Assembly: GCF_010731735.1 (NCBI RefSeq)
Contig: NZ_AP022588.1
Coordinates: 186,001-250,000, forward strand
Length of the DNA: 64,000 bases
Direction: 5' to 3'
Source of the DNA: Mycolicibacterium sediminis
Lineage (GTDB): Bacteria > Actinomycetota > Actinomycetes > Mycobacteriales > Mycobacteriaceae
Position numbers and translations under genes: made by a program. Every line of letters begins with the position of its first letter. Positions within the stretch are counted from its first letter, which is position 1. Shown in pieces: positions 1-8,523 of the stretch. A model generated the notes under the pieces. It was not told where the DNA came from, made no database searches, and worked only from the letters and a program-made list of their open reading frames with translations.

Positions 1-2
1 TC

Positions 3-74
3 GCCGGTGGCACCCACCACGACGCTGATCGTGCCTCCGCCGCCGCCCAGCTGATCCTCGTCAGCCGCACGTAA
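3..74 (+). CDS. Possible C-terminal end of a plus-strand gene cut by the window edge
   Basis: One plus-strand frame is open from the window edge to a TAA at 72-74 and has high GC at third positions. It stops three bases before a strong hairpin, which fits the tail of a gene read rightward into a terminator. A second plus frame, ending in a proline run at a TGA at 52-54, is also open, so the true frame is ambiguous. The fragment is too short to identify the product. Confidence 0.3.
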   Translation, partial: AGGTHHDADRASAAAQLILVSRT

Positions 75-76
75 CC

Positions 77-115
77 GATGGCCGCTGATCTGCCCATGGC
101 AGATCAGCGGCCATC
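77..115. terminator. 18-bp perfect hairpin between convergent genes
   Basis: Bases 77-94 and 98-115 are perfect reverse complements with a 3-nt loop. The hairpin sits between a plus-strand stop at 72-74 and the minus-strand stop at 117-119. It has no U-tract, as is common for mycobacterial terminators. It most likely ends transcription from both sides. Confidence 0.8.
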
Positions 116-116
116 G

Positions 117-1133
117 TCACGAGTGGGACGACCACCAGCGGTAGAGCTGCTCGAGGCTGGGCCCGCGCTCGTCGCCCCGGATCGCCGCGACCATCAACTC
201 GGAATCGTCCGTCCACGCCAGGGTCGGTAGGTCACGCTGAAATCCGCAGAACAGAGTTCCCGCAACCTTGTCCGGGGCCGCGTTGCGGCGCCATGCCCCT
301 GGGGACTGGATGGAACCGGGGCAGTTGACGACCGCGGACGCCCGGATGATGTCGTCGAACGCGACCTTCAGCGCCGCTCGATCGGGCAGCAGTGTGTAGG
401 TGGCCAGTGGCGGGCCGCCGGTATCGGCGTTGCGCTCACACCCGAACTTCGCGAGGGCACCCTTCGGCGTGGCGACGGGTTCGCACGCCGCGTCGGGATA
501 GCCGGACGGCAGGAGTTGCCGCAACTTCTCGCGCGCAACGGCTTCCGGCTGCGCCGTCGGAGTCGTGACGACGGGTGTCGCCGAGTCGTCGGACGAACTC
601 AACGCCCACGCGCCTAGGCCGCCGAGGACCACCAGCGCCACTGCCGCAATGACTATGGGGCGCACCGGGATCGAACGCTTCTGACGGATGGGCCGCTGCC
701 TGGGCATCACGACGACGGGGGGCGGCGTGGTCATCGCCCCGGACCACGGTCCGTCGTCGTGCTGCTCGTACGGACGGAACGGTCCGGACGGATGCTGCAG
801 CGGCCCGGACGGGTGCTGCTGCGGTCCGGAATGCTGCAGCGGTCCCGACGGGAGCTGCTGTGGTCCGGAATGGTGCAGCGGTCCGGACGGGTGCTCGGCT
901 CCCGATGGGTGGTGGACGGGTCCGGACGGATGGGGGCCGGATGCCTCGGGGTCGGGAACTGCGGGGTTCGTGACCTCGTCGACGTCCGCGTCGTCGGCCT
1001 GGGCTGGGATCGGCGCGGAGTTCACGGGTCCGGTGGGAGGCCGCCGGGGCCCGGTGTAGTTCGGATGCACGTCGGCGGGCCAGCCGTCACCACCGGTCGA
1101 TCCGGGCGGCCGCGACTCCGGGGGCAGCGTCAC
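117..1133 (-). CDS. Proline/His-rich membrane-anchored protein with mycobacterial extracytoplasmic C-terminal domain
   Basis: 338 aa from a GTG start. Residues 1-150 are low complexity, with a short degenerate repeat of the form HPSGPLQ/HSGPQQ at about 68-118. A basic stretch precedes one membrane segment (about 158-179). The outer C-terminal domain (about 195-338) has paired cysteines and a closing LYRWW motif. It resembles extracytoplasmic domains found in several mycobacterial proteins of unknown role, some of them kinase-associated. The predicted topology is N-terminus inside, C-terminus outside. It lies downstream of two type VII substrate-like genes on the same strand, so a link to secretion is possible but unproven. 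No enzymatic motif is visible. Confidence 0.75.
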   Translation of the reverse strand: MTLPPESRPPGSTGGDGWPADVHPNYTGPRRPPTGPVNSAPIPAQADDADVDEVTNPAVPDPEASGPHPSGPVHHPSGAEHPSGPLHHSGPQQLPSGPLQHSGPQQHPSGPLQHPSGPFRPYEQHDDGPWSGAMTTPPPVVVMPRQRPIRQKRSIPVRPIVIAAVALVVLGGLGAWALSSSDDSATPVVTTPTAQPEAVAREKLRQLLPSGYPDAACEPVATPKGALAKFGCERNADTGGPPLATYTLLPDRAALKVAFDDIIRASAVVNCPGSIQSPGAWRRNAAPDKVAGTLFCGFQRDLPTLAWTDDSELMVAAIRGDERGPSLEQLYRWWSSHS

Positions 1134-1305
1134 GCCTGCACCTCGGTCTGGCTGCCCATAACGTCACTGCTCCTGAGAAGTTCGTCCCGGCCTGCGGGAG
1201 GCCCCGTCCGACGTGCCGACCCAGCATTGCGTCGCCCGCCCCGTCGAGGGTAGTGGCCGTAGTCGCGTGGCGCGGCCTCGTCCGCAGCGATGGCCACGGT
1301 TCGTC

Positions 1306-2067
1306 CTACACGCGGCGTGCGAGATCCTCGTCGCCGCGCGAATCGTGGACGGGAGGACCGACTGGCGCAGGCCCGGGGGCGGGGGTTCCGCTACCCGGCC
1401 CGGCCGCCGCACCCTGGGGCGGGTCGACCGGAGCGCGCTCCGCCTGGTGCAGGCGCTCGCGATCCTCGCGCGCGGCTGCATCGTCCTTGCGATCACTCGG
1501 CGCGTCCTCGCGAGCTTGGCCACCGGCGGGCGCCGATCCGCCCTGGGATCCGCCCTGTCCGGCCCCGGCCGGGGCACCGCCGCCCTGACCACCCTGCCCG
1601 GCAGCGGCGGGAGCCGGAGCGCCGCCACCCTGCGGCGCGCCCTGTCCACCACCACTTCCGGACCCGCCACCCTTGCCCGCGAAGCCCTGTGCGGCCTGCA
1701 TGGCCTGCTGCATCATCTGGCCGAAGCCGCCACCACCGCCGGCCTGCTGACCGGCCTGCTGTCCCGCCTGTTGCGCCATCTGCCCCATCTGGCCGAGCAT
1801 GCCGCTGATCTGGCCGACCGACTGGCCACCCTGGTCATCGGCGTTCTCGTACGCGGACTGCGCGGCAACGACCTTGCCGGAGAACATCGTCTCCTTGGCC
1901 TGCAGGGAGGCGACGCTGGCCGCGAGAGGGGCGGTGAGCATCGGCAGTGCCGCCGAGATGGTCATGCTCATCGCATCGGCGCCTGGCGGCAGCATCGGCG
2001 GCTGCGGGAGTTCGACAGTCGCGGGATCCCAGTTGATTCCCTCGGGCTTCTTGAGCGGCGAAGACAT
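1306..2067 (-). CDS. EspJ-like (PE-type) type VII secretion substrate
   Basis: 253 aa. The ATG at 2065-2067 is preceded by an AAAGGTGAG ribosome site. The N-terminal ~90 residues are helical, contain a PQPP motif, and end in a YxxxD secretion signal (Y73, D77). Layout and sequence resemble EspJ (Rv3878) of the ESX-1 locus. The middle is Gln/Gly/Met rich; the C-terminal half is a Gly/Ala/Pro low-complexity tail. It lies 42 bp downstream of a PPE/EspK-like gene, consistent with a co-secreted PE-PPE-type pair. Which ESX system exports it cannot be told from the sequence, because no secretion machinery genes are present here. Confidence 0.7.
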   Translation of the reverse strand: MSSPLKKPEGINWDPATVELPQPPMLPPGADAMSMTISAALPMLTAPLAASVASLQAKETMFSGKVVAAQSAYENADDQGGQSVGQISGMLGQMGQMAQQAGQQAGQQAGGGGGFGQMMQQAMQAAQGFAGKGGGSGSGGGQGAPQGGGAPAPAAAGQGGQGGGAPAGAGQGGSQGGSAPAGGQAREDAPSDRKDDAAAREDRERLHQAERAPVDPPQGAAAGPGSGTPAPGPAPVGPPVHDSRGDEDLARRV

Positions 2068-2109
2068 CAGCACTCACCTTTCGTGATCTCGAATGCACGG
2101 CATCGCAAT

Positions 2110-3207
2110 TCACCAGTCATCGTCGGCGTCGTCCTCACCCAGGTCGTAGTCGAGTGCCGGCGGAGGTGCCAGCGATGCGGTGGATCCCCCGCCACCGGAC
2201 TCGCCGCGATGGGGCATCATCCCCATGCCGCCGCCCATCCCTGCGCTCACGGGCGCGACCCCGCCGACGGCTCCGGTGTTGGCTCCCGTCGAGACGGCGA
2301 CGGCCTCGGGTGACGTACCCACCAGACCGGCCATCAAGGGGGTCTGTGCGCCCAGGCCACCGGATCCCGGCAGCGACGCGGCCTTGACCATGCCCGCGCC
2401 ACCACCCGCGCCCGAACCACCTGCCAGCGGGTGATTCGAGAACGACGAGAATGGCGTCGACCCCATGCCGGCGCCGCCCTTGCCGCCGAACATCGACGTC
2501 AACTGCTGCAGCGGTTGAGCCAGCTGCTGCACCTGCTGCATCAGCTGCTGCGGCGCCTGCATGACCATCCCACCCAGCTGCTGCGGGATCTGGGCGGCCA
2601 TGGACGCCATCTGCATCATCATCTGCATGCCCTGCTCGGAGCCCTTGCCGCCGGCCTTGCCCGCCTCTTGGGCGGCCTGCGCCGGACCACCCGGCGATCC
2701 GGCACCCGGAAGCGACGGAGGGACCCCCAGCGAACTCGCCAGTTCGGTGGTGTTGGCGTTGACGTAGGCCATGTTCTGGGCGAGACCCATCTTCATCCGA
2801 CTCTGGATCAGCTCGGACGTATTGCTCACGGGCATTGCCTGGATCGCCTCGCACTCGCGTTGGGTCTCCATCGCCGTCGCGTTCACCAACGCCTTCGTGC
2901 GCGCGACGGTGACCTCCATGCTGCGCAACCTGAGCGCGATGGACGCTGCCTGTGCGGCGTGGGCTTCGTGGGCCCCGATGATCGACGTCGCCTCGCCGGC
3001 AGCTGCGACCGCACCGCCACCGGTCCACTTGTCGGACAGCGCCATGAGTTGGCTCTGCTGCAGCGGCACCACTGACCCCAACAGCTTTGCGGCCAGCGCT
3101 TCGTATTGCCCGGCGGCGGAGGCCAGAGCCTCCTCGTCGACGTTGGGCCACCCAGGGCCCATGACCGTCTGCGACCCATACGGACTCACGTCGGCTTGCA
3201 ATCCCAC
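2110..3207 (-). CDS. PPE/EspK-like type VII secretion substrate
   Basis: 365 aa. I place the start at GTG 3205-3207 because a GAGGGGAG ribosome site lies 7 nt upstream and the resulting N-terminus aligns with that of EspK (Rv3879c): a Gly-Ser-Tyr-like region, then a Trp followed by an acidic patch. A shorter ATG start at 3162 is possible. A WxG motif (W61-T-G63) and long helices to about residue 190 fit the PPE/EspB fold. The remainder is Gln/Met/Gly rich with an acidic C-terminus ending in W. It precedes the EspJ-like gene and probably forms a heterodimer with its product. M. tuberculosis has PPE63 beside ltp2 at this position. Confidence 0.7.
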   Translation of the reverse strand: MGLQADVSPYGSQTVMGPGWPNVDEEALASAAGQYEALAAKLLGSVVPLQQSQLMALSDKWTGGGAVAAAGEATSIIGAHEAHAAQAASIALRLRSMEVTVARTKALVNATAMETQRECEAIQAMPVSNTSELIQSRMKMGLAQNMAYVNANTTELASSLGVPPSLPGAGSPGGPAQAAQEAGKAGGKGSEQGMQMMMQMASMAAQIPQQLGGMVMQAPQQLMQQVQQLAQPLQQLTSMFGGKGGAGMGSTPFSSFSNHPLAGGSGAGGGAGMVKAASLPGSGGLGAQTPLMAGLVGTSPEAVAVSTGANTGAVGGVAPVSAGMGGGMGMMPHRGESGGGGSTASLAPPPALDYDLGEDDADDDW

Positions 3208-3752
3208 GACACGGCTCCCCTCGACACACCCGTCCGATGTCCTGATCAAGCCTACCGTTGCGACCCTGGGTTCCGACGCGCGTATTCGACGACGGGTCGC
3301 CACTACGGGCGATCACCGACGGCGACGGGGTCGGATCGCCGACCGCAAATGCGCTGCGCCGGGGCGGATGGTCGACGTCTACTGCGGTCAGTGCGGCTCG
3401 TGTGGCTGCAGCAGTTCGCCGACGACCGCCCGGAGCCGCGTGAATCGGCCACGCGTGAGGCGACACACGGCGCGACGGTGGCAGTTTGGCCGCCCGCACC
3501 CTCAGGGTCCGACGCCAGCTCTGCCGAAGTAGCCCGAATTGTGCCTCGTCTGACGTTCGTTTGCTGTTTACGTTTGCAGAGCTACCCCGCTGGGTAAGAT
3601 CGACGAGGTCGGACGGACGTTCAGCAAAGGCGATGGCGTACCCGTCCGCAGCGCGGTTCCGGCGGTGTCGTGCCAGGTACCGCAGGCTTGGCCGATTCGA
3701 GGGGGCGGCGCGAGGCTGGGGGACGGACGTCCTCCGGCTTCGCGCCGTGGGC
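3208..3752. other. 545-bp gap without a convincing gene
   Basis: The gap lies between the 5' end of the PPE-like gene and the 3' end of ltp2. Open frames here overlap on both strands and show no recognisable protein. A TAAGAT hexamer (3595-3600) with a weak TTGCAG (3574-3579) could be a plus-strand promoter, but it leads to no supported gene. The promoter of the minus-strand PPE-like gene should lie near 3210-3300. I see no KstR or KstR2 palindrome in the gap. Confidence 0.5.
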
Positions 3753-4922
3753 CTAGCCCAGGATCAGCCCCGAGGTCGGTACGCCCGTCCCGGCGGTGAC
3801 GAGCACGTGCTCGACATCGGGCACCGGGTTGACCGAGGTGCCGCGCAGCTGGCGCACCCCTTCGGCGATGCCGTTCATGCCGTGGATGTAGGCCTCACCC
3901 AGCTGACCGCCGTGGGTGTTGATGGGTAGCCGGCCGCCGAGTTCTATCGCGCCGTCGGCGACGAAGTCCTTGGCCTCACCCCACCCGCAGAAGCCCAACT
4001 CCTCGAGCTGGATCAGCGTGAACGGCGTGAAGTGGTCGTAGAGGATGGCGGTCTGGATGTCGGTGGGCTTCAGCCCGGACTGTGCCCACAGCTGGTTGCC
4101 GACCAAGCCCATCTCGGGGAGCCCACCGAGTTCGGGCCGGTAGTAGCTCACCATCGAGTACTGGTCGGGGCTGGCCCCTTGCGCAGCCGCCTCGATCACG
4201 GCGGGCCGGTGCTTGAGGTCCTTGGCGCGTTCCGCCGACACGATCACCAGTGCGACGCCGCCGTCGGTCTCCTGGCAGCAGTCCAGGAGGCGAAGGGGTT
4301 CGGCGATCCACCGGGAGTTCTGGTGGTCATCGATGGTGATCGGCTTCTCGTAGAAGTAGGCCTTGGGATTGTTAGCGGCGTGCTTGCGGTCGGCCACCGA
4401 GACAGCCCCGAAGTCACGGCTAGTCGCGCCCGACAGGTGCATGTAACGCTTGGCGATCATCGCGACCTGTGCTGCGGGCGTGGACAATCCGTGCGGGTAG
4501 GAGAACGAGTTGTCGACCCCGGTGGAGTCGGCGTTCTCCACCAGACGCATCTGCACCTGCCCGAAGCGCATGCCCGACCGCTCGTTGAACGCGCGGTAGG
4601 CGACGACGCAGTCCGCGACACCGGTCGCCACCGCGATGGCGGCCTGCTGCACGGTGGCGCACGCCGCGCCACCGCCGTGGTGAATCTTCGAGAAGAACTT
4701 CAGGTCACCGATGCCGGTGGCACGCGCGACCGCGACCTCGGTGTTCGAGTCCATCGTGAACGTCACCATGCCGTCGACGTCGGCGGGCGTCAGACCCGCG
4801 TCGTCCAGGGCGTCGTTGACCGCCTCGGCGGCGAGCCTCAGCTCACTGCGCCCGGAGTTCTTCGAGAAGTCCGTGGCGCCGATTCCGGCAATCGCGGCCT
4901 TGCCGGACAACGGGCCCGGCAT
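3753..4922 (-). CDS. ltp2: Ltp2, steroid side-chain retro-aldolase (thiolase-like)
   Basis: 389 aa, thiolase-fold lipid-transfer protein of the SCP-x type, homologue of Rv3540c. With the DUF35 domain of ChsH2 it cleaves 17-hydroxy-3-oxo-4-pregnene-20-carboxyl-CoA to androstenedione and propionyl-CoA, the last side-chain step. The N-terminal GIGATDFSKNSGR and the C-terminal THGGQLGEAYIHGMNG segment match this family; the latter replaces the GHPxG motif of true thiolases. Its ATG overlaps the chsH1 stop (ATGA, 4919-4922), so it is the translationally coupled last gene of the igr operon. Confidence 0.93.
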   Translation of the reverse strand: MPGPLSGKAAIAGIGATDFSKNSGRSELRLAAEAVNDALDDAGLTPADVDGMVTFTMDSNTEVAVARATGIGDLKFFSKIHHGGGAACATVQQAAIAVATGVADCVVAYRAFNERSGMRFGQVQMRLVENADSTGVDNSFSYPHGLSTPAAQVAMIAKRYMHLSGATSRDFGAVSVADRKHAANNPKAYFYEKPITIDDHQNSRWIAEPLRLLDCCQETDGGVALVIVSAERAKDLKHRPAVIEAAAQGASPDQYSMVSYYRPELGGLPEMGLVGNQLWAQSGLKPTDIQTAILYDHFTPFTLIQLEELGFCGWGEAKDFVADGAIELGGRLPINTHGGQLGEAYIHGMNGIAEGVRQLRGTSVNPVPDVEHVLVTAGTGVPTSGLILG

Positions 4923-5350
4923 CAGGCACCCACCACTAGCGTCGCGTTGGCGATGACGTGATCACCGAGGCTGTTGCTGCCGGTGATCTTCAGCGTGACG
5001 AGGTCTCCGTCGACGGCGGTCACCTCACCGCTGAACGTGACGGTGTCGTAGGCGTACCAGGGCACCCCGAGACGCAGTCCGATGGTCTTGATCCGCGCCG
5101 ACGGCCCGGCCCAGTCGGTGATGAACCGTTGCACCAGACCGGTATCGGTGAGGATGTTGACGAAGATGTCCTTGCTGCCCTTGGCCTGTGCCTTGTCCCG
5201 GTCGTGGTGCACGTCCTGGTAGTCCCGGGTCGCGATCGCCGTCGAGACGATGAACGTCGGGTCGCCGTAGAGCTTCAACTCGGGCAGCTTCGTGCCCACC
5301 TCGATGGCTCCCGGGGCCGCCCCGGCGGCGACGTCCGATGAGGTACTCAC
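4922..5350 (-). CDS. chsH1: ChsH1, MaoC-like subunit of steroid enoyl-CoA hydratase
   Basis: 142 aa from GTG 5348-5350, which overlaps the chsH2 stop as GTGA. Homologue of Rv3541c (129 aa). It is a single hot-dog MaoC domain with the DVHHDRDKA segment that carries the catalytic Asp/His of R-hydratases. With ChsH2 it hydrates 3-oxo-4,17-pregnadiene-20-carboxyl-CoA in the third side-chain beta-oxidation cycle. The longer upstream start at 5365 lies inside chsH2 and lacks support. It is the fifth gene of the cyp125-to-ltp2 operon. Confidence 0.9.
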   Translation of the reverse strand: MSTSSDVAAGAAPGAIEVGTKLPELKLYGDPTFIVSTAIATRDYQDVHHDRDKAQAKGSKDIFVNILTDTGLVQRFITDWAGPSARIKTIGLRLGVPWYAYDTVTFSGEVTAVDGDLVTLKITGSNSLGDHVIANATLVVGA

Positions 5351-6315
5351 TTGGCAGGCTCCCACGCGTAGTTGGTCCAGGCCGGGCCGACGTCGTTGGC
5401 CGGGAAGTCGATGAACATGACGCGCACGGGCATTCCGATCTCGACGGTGGCCGGGTCGACGTTGCGCAGCTCTCCGAGCATCCGCACGCCCTCGGAGAGT
5501 TCCACGAGCGCGATGACGAACGGCAACGTGCGGCCGGGCACCTTCGGCGCATGGTGCACGACGAAGCTGAAGACCGTTCCGGCACCGGAGGAAACCACGT
5601 AGTCGGTGGTCTCCTCACGGTCGAGCCACAGCGCCGGAACCGGTGGGTGTTGCAGCGACCCGTCCGGGCGCTTCTGGATCCGTAGTTCGTGTGCGTTGAC
5701 GCCGTCCCAGAAGAACCTGGTGTCCTTCGACGATGCCGGACGCATCGCGGCGTCCGCGTCGAGGTCGTCCGGCACGGTCGACGCGGCCTGCGCGTCCCCC
5801 TTGTCGGCCGGGATGAACTTCATGATGCGCCACATCATCTCGGCGACGAGTTCGTCACCCACCGTCCACGTGATGCGCTGGGTGATGAAGAACGCCTCGC
5901 CGAGGGCGGTCCGCTTGGGACCGACGACGTCGGTCAATTCGGCTGCGACACTGACCTCCTCGCCGGGACGAAGGTAGCGGTGATAGGTCTGTTCGCAGTT
6001 GGTTGCGACGACCCCGATGTAGCCCGCCTCGTCGAACAACTCGAGGATCTTGCCCAGCGGATCGTCGTCCGGCCGGACGCCGCCGAGACCCATCATCGTC
6101 CACACCTGGATCATCGCCGGCGGCGCGACGGTCCCCGGGTGACCCGCAGCCTTGGCGGCCGCCTCGTCCGAGTAGATCGGGTTCTTGTCACCCAGCGCAT
6201 CGGTCCAGTGATCGATCATCGGCTGGTTGACCGGATGGCGGCCGGTGCGTGGCGCACTCTTGCCCTCGGCCTTGACCCTCTCGGCCGCGGCCTGGATGTC
6301 CTCGATGGCCGTCAC
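5347..6315 (-). CDS. chsH2: ChsH2, MaoC plus DUF35 subunit of steroid hydratase/aldolase
   Basis: 322 aa from GTG 6313-6315, overlapping the fadE29 stop (GTGA). Homologue of Rv3542c (311 aa). Residues ~1-190 form a MaoC-like hot-dog domain. Residues ~200-322 form an OB-fold DUF35 domain that binds and activates Ltp2. The protein thus bridges hydration (with ChsH1) and retro-aldol cleavage (with Ltp2). The DUF35 part contains the characteristic LRIQKRPDG and VMFIDFPANDVGP segments. All genes of this operon overlap or nearly overlap, consistent with fixed subunit ratios. Confidence 0.92.
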   Translation of the reverse strand: MTAIEDIQAAAERVKAEGKSAPRTGRHPVNQPMIDHWTDALGDKNPIYSDEAAAKAAGHPGTVAPPAMIQVWTMMGLGGVRPDDDPLGKILELFDEAGYIGVVATNCEQTYHRYLRPGEEVSVAAELTDVVGPKRTALGEAFFITQRITWTVGDELVAEMMWRIMKFIPADKGDAQAASTVPDDLDADAAMRPASSKDTRFFWDGVNAHELRIQKRPDGSLQHPPVPALWLDREETTDYVVSSGAGTVFSFVVHHAPKVPGRTLPFVIALVELSEGVRMLGELRNVDPATVEIGMPVRVMFIDFPANDVGPAWTNYAWEPAK

Positions 6316-7475
6316 CTGGGGACCCTCGGCACCTTCAACCCCGACGCCGCGATCATCTCCCGCATCACCTCGTTCACACCACCGCCGAAGGTGATGACCA
6401 GGTTCCGCTTCGTCTGCGAGTCAAGCCATTCCAACAGTTCGCCCGTCTCCGGCTCCGCAGGGTTGCCGTACTTGCCGACGATCTCCTCGGCCAACCGGCC
6501 CACGCGCTGAATGCGCTCGGTACCGAACACCTTGGTGGCGGCGGCGTCGGCGACGTTGATCTCCTCGCCGCCAGCAGCGACCTGCCAGTTGAGCAGTTCG
6601 TTGATCCGCCAGATCGCCTTGACCTCACCGAGCAGACGCTTGACGTCGTCATGGTCGATCGGCGTGACGCCGTCGCCACCGGGCTTGGAGGCCCAGGCGT
6701 GCACGCGGTCGTAGACGCTCGCGACCTTGCCCGCCGGTCCCAGCATGACGCGCTCGTGGTTGAGCTGGGTGGTGATCAGGCGCCAGCCCGCGTTCTCCTC
6801 GCCGACCAGCATGTCGACGGGGACGCGGACGTCGTTGAAGTACGTGGCGTTGGTGTGGTGCGCGCCGTCGGACAGGATGATCGGCGTCCACGAGTAGCCG
6901 GGATCGGACGTGTCGACGATGAGGATCGAGATGCCCTTGTGCTTAACGGCTTCCGGATCGGTGCGCACCGCCAGCCAGAGGTAGTCGGCGTCGTGGCCAC
7001 CCGTCGTCCAGATCTTCTGGCCGTTGACGATGTACTCGTCGTTCTGCCGCACGGCAGACGTGCGCAGCGACGCCAGGTCGGTGCCCGCCTCGGGCTCGGA
7101 GTAGCCGATCGCGAAGTGGATCTCACCGGCCAGGATGCCCGGCAGGAACTTCTTCTTCTGCAACTCGGTGCCGTACACCTGCAGTGTCGGGCCGACGGTC
7201 TGCAGCGTCACCGCGGGCAGCGGTACGTCGGCACGGGCAGCCTCGTTGACGAAGATCTGCTGTTCAATCGGCCCGAATCCCAGGCCGCCGAACTCCTTTG
7301 GCCAGCCGACACCGAGTTTGCCGTCCGAGCCCATCCGCTTGATGATCGCCCGGTAGGCCTTGCCGTGCCGGTCGACCTCCATCTCGGCGGCCTCTTCGGG
7401 CGAGATCAGGTTCGAGAAGTACTGCCGCATCTCGCCCTGCAACTGCCGCTGCTCGGGTGTCAGTTCGATGAACAT
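6312..7475 (-). CDS. fadE29: FadE29 (ChsE2), steroid side-chain acyl-CoA dehydrogenase subunit
   Basis: 387 aa, exactly the length of Rv3543c. The open frame continues far upstream, but the start at ATG 7473-7475 matches the family N-terminus and overlaps the fadE28 stop. It carries acyl-CoA dehydrogenase signatures, including the flavin-binding IGYSEPEAGTDLASL segment and a KIWTTGGHDADY region. With FadE28 it forms the alpha2-beta2 ChsE1-ChsE2 enzyme that introduces the C17-C20 double bond in 3-oxo-4-pregnene-20-carboxyl-CoA. It is part of the igr operon needed for intracellular growth in M. tuberculosis. Confidence 0.94.
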   Translation of the reverse strand: MFIELTPEQRQLQGEMRQYFSNLISPEEAAEMEVDRHGKAYRAIIKRMGSDGKLGVGWPKEFGGLGFGPIEQQIFVNEAARADVPLPAVTLQTVGPTLQVYGTELQKKKFLPGILAGEIHFAIGYSEPEAGTDLASLRTSAVRQNDEYIVNGQKIWTTGGHDADYLWLAVRTDPEAVKHKGISILIVDTSDPGYSWTPIILSDGAHHTNATYFNDVRVPVDMLVGEENAGWRLITTQLNHERVMLGPAGKVASVYDRVHAWASKPGGDGVTPIDHDDVKRLLGEVKAIWRINELLNWQVAAGGEEINVADAAATKVFGTERIQRVGRLAEEIVGKYGNPAEPETGELLEWLDSQTKRNLVITFGGGVNEVMREMIAASGLKVPRVPR

Positions 7476-8476
7476 CAGGCTCCCACCAGGTCGAGGCGAT
7501 GCGAGGGACCACCCAGGAGTCGGGCGAGGTCCTTGACGGACGAGTAGTAGCGGTTCATCGGGTACGTGATGTCCATGCCCATGCCGCCGTGTAAGTGATG
7601 GCATGTCTGCATGTTCGGCGGCGCCTGGGACGTCAGCCAGTAGCCGAGGACCGCGAGATCGGCGTCCGCGTCCCGGTCCTCCGCCAGCCGCCAGATCACC
7701 GAGGTCGACGCCAACGCCAGTGTGCGCGAGGCGATGTAAACCTCCGCGAGTTGCGCGGCGACGGTCTGGAACGTCGACAGCGGCCGCCCGAACTGCTCGC
7801 GGGTGGCGACGTAGTCGGCGGTGAGCCGCAGCGCGCCGGCGACGAGGCCGGCGGCGAAGGCACCGGTGGCGGCGAGCGCCAACTGGTTGACTCGGTGCAC
7901 CGTCCCCGTCAGCACGTCGGAGTCCGGGACCGCCACGTCGGCGAACGTGACGACGTACTCGTCGCCGCCGCTGGCGGAGGGAGTCCTGGTCAGTGTCACG
8001 CCGTCGGCCTTGGGCGACACGACGACGACGGCGCTGTCGGCGGTGACCACCAGCCACTCCGCCCGTTCTGCGTAGGGGACGCCGACCTTGGTTCCCGAGA
8101 GGGTGCCAGCGGCGAACGACGTGCTCGGGTGCTCGGGCAGCGAAGTCCCCGGCTCGTTCAGCGCCGCCGAGAGCACGCCGCCCTTGGCGACCTCGGCAAG
8201 GAACCGGTCCTGTTGTTCATCGGAGGCGAGGTCGAGCAACGGGATCAGCCCGAGACCCAGCGTCGCCAGCGCGGGGCTGATGGTGCCGTGCCTGCCGATC
8301 TCGGTCAGCGCGGTGGTGATCTCGGCAAGGCCCAGGCCGTCCCCGCCGAGTCGCTCCGGAACGCCGAAGGAGATGACGCCGCCGTCGACGAGCGCCTCCC
8401 ACGTGTTGTCCCGCCCGAGTGCGGAGGTCACCACGTCGGCAACCGCCTGCTGCCCTTCGCCAAGACTGAAGTCCAC
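7475..8476 (-). CDS. fadE28: FadE28 (ChsE1), partner subunit of FadE29
   Basis: 333 aa, against 339 for Rv3544c. The start is GTG 8474-8476, with an AAGGAGG site 6 nt upstream; the longer open frame runs back into cyp125 and is not real. It is an acyl-CoA dehydrogenase-like subunit of the short, Ala-rich type. The C-terminal half has the EQFGRPLSTFQTVAAQLAEVY signature region. It functions with FadE29 as the heterotetrameric side-chain dehydrogenase. It starts 47 bp after cyp125 and overlaps fadE29 by 1 nt. Confidence 0.92.
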   Translation of the reverse strand: MDFSLGEGQQAVADVVTSALGRDNTWEALVDGGVISFGVPERLGGDGLGLAEITTALTEIGRHGTISPALATLGLGLIPLLDLASDEQQDRFLAEVAKGGVLSAALNEPGTSLPEHPSTSFAAGTLSGTKVGVPYAERAEWLVVTADSAVVVVSPKADGVTLTRTPSASGGDEYVVTFADVAVPDSDVLTGTVHRVNQLALAATGAFAAGLVAGALRLTADYVATREQFGRPLSTFQTVAAQLAEVYIASRTLALASTSVIWRLAEDRDADADLAVLGYWLTSQAPPNMQTCHHLHGGMGMDITYPMNRYYSSVKDLARLLGGPSHRLDLVGA

Positions 8477-8523
8477 CCGAATCCTCCTTGATCCGTTGCG
8501 CAGTACGCGATTCGACGGCCGGG

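Noticed and set aside
770..930. Short repeats resembling a CRISPR or VNTR array
   Set aside because: Units are irregular, in frame, and encode a His/Pro/Ser/Gly repeat of the protein at 117-1133; no spacers or cas genes.
3486..3929. 147-residue plus-strand open frame in the gap before ltp2
   Set aside because: Its second half is antisense to ltp2 and the first half matches nothing recognisable.
7476..8057. N-terminal extension of FadE29 in the long open frame
   Set aside because: It overlaps fadE28 out of frame; the family start is ATG 7473-7475, giving the expected 387 aa.
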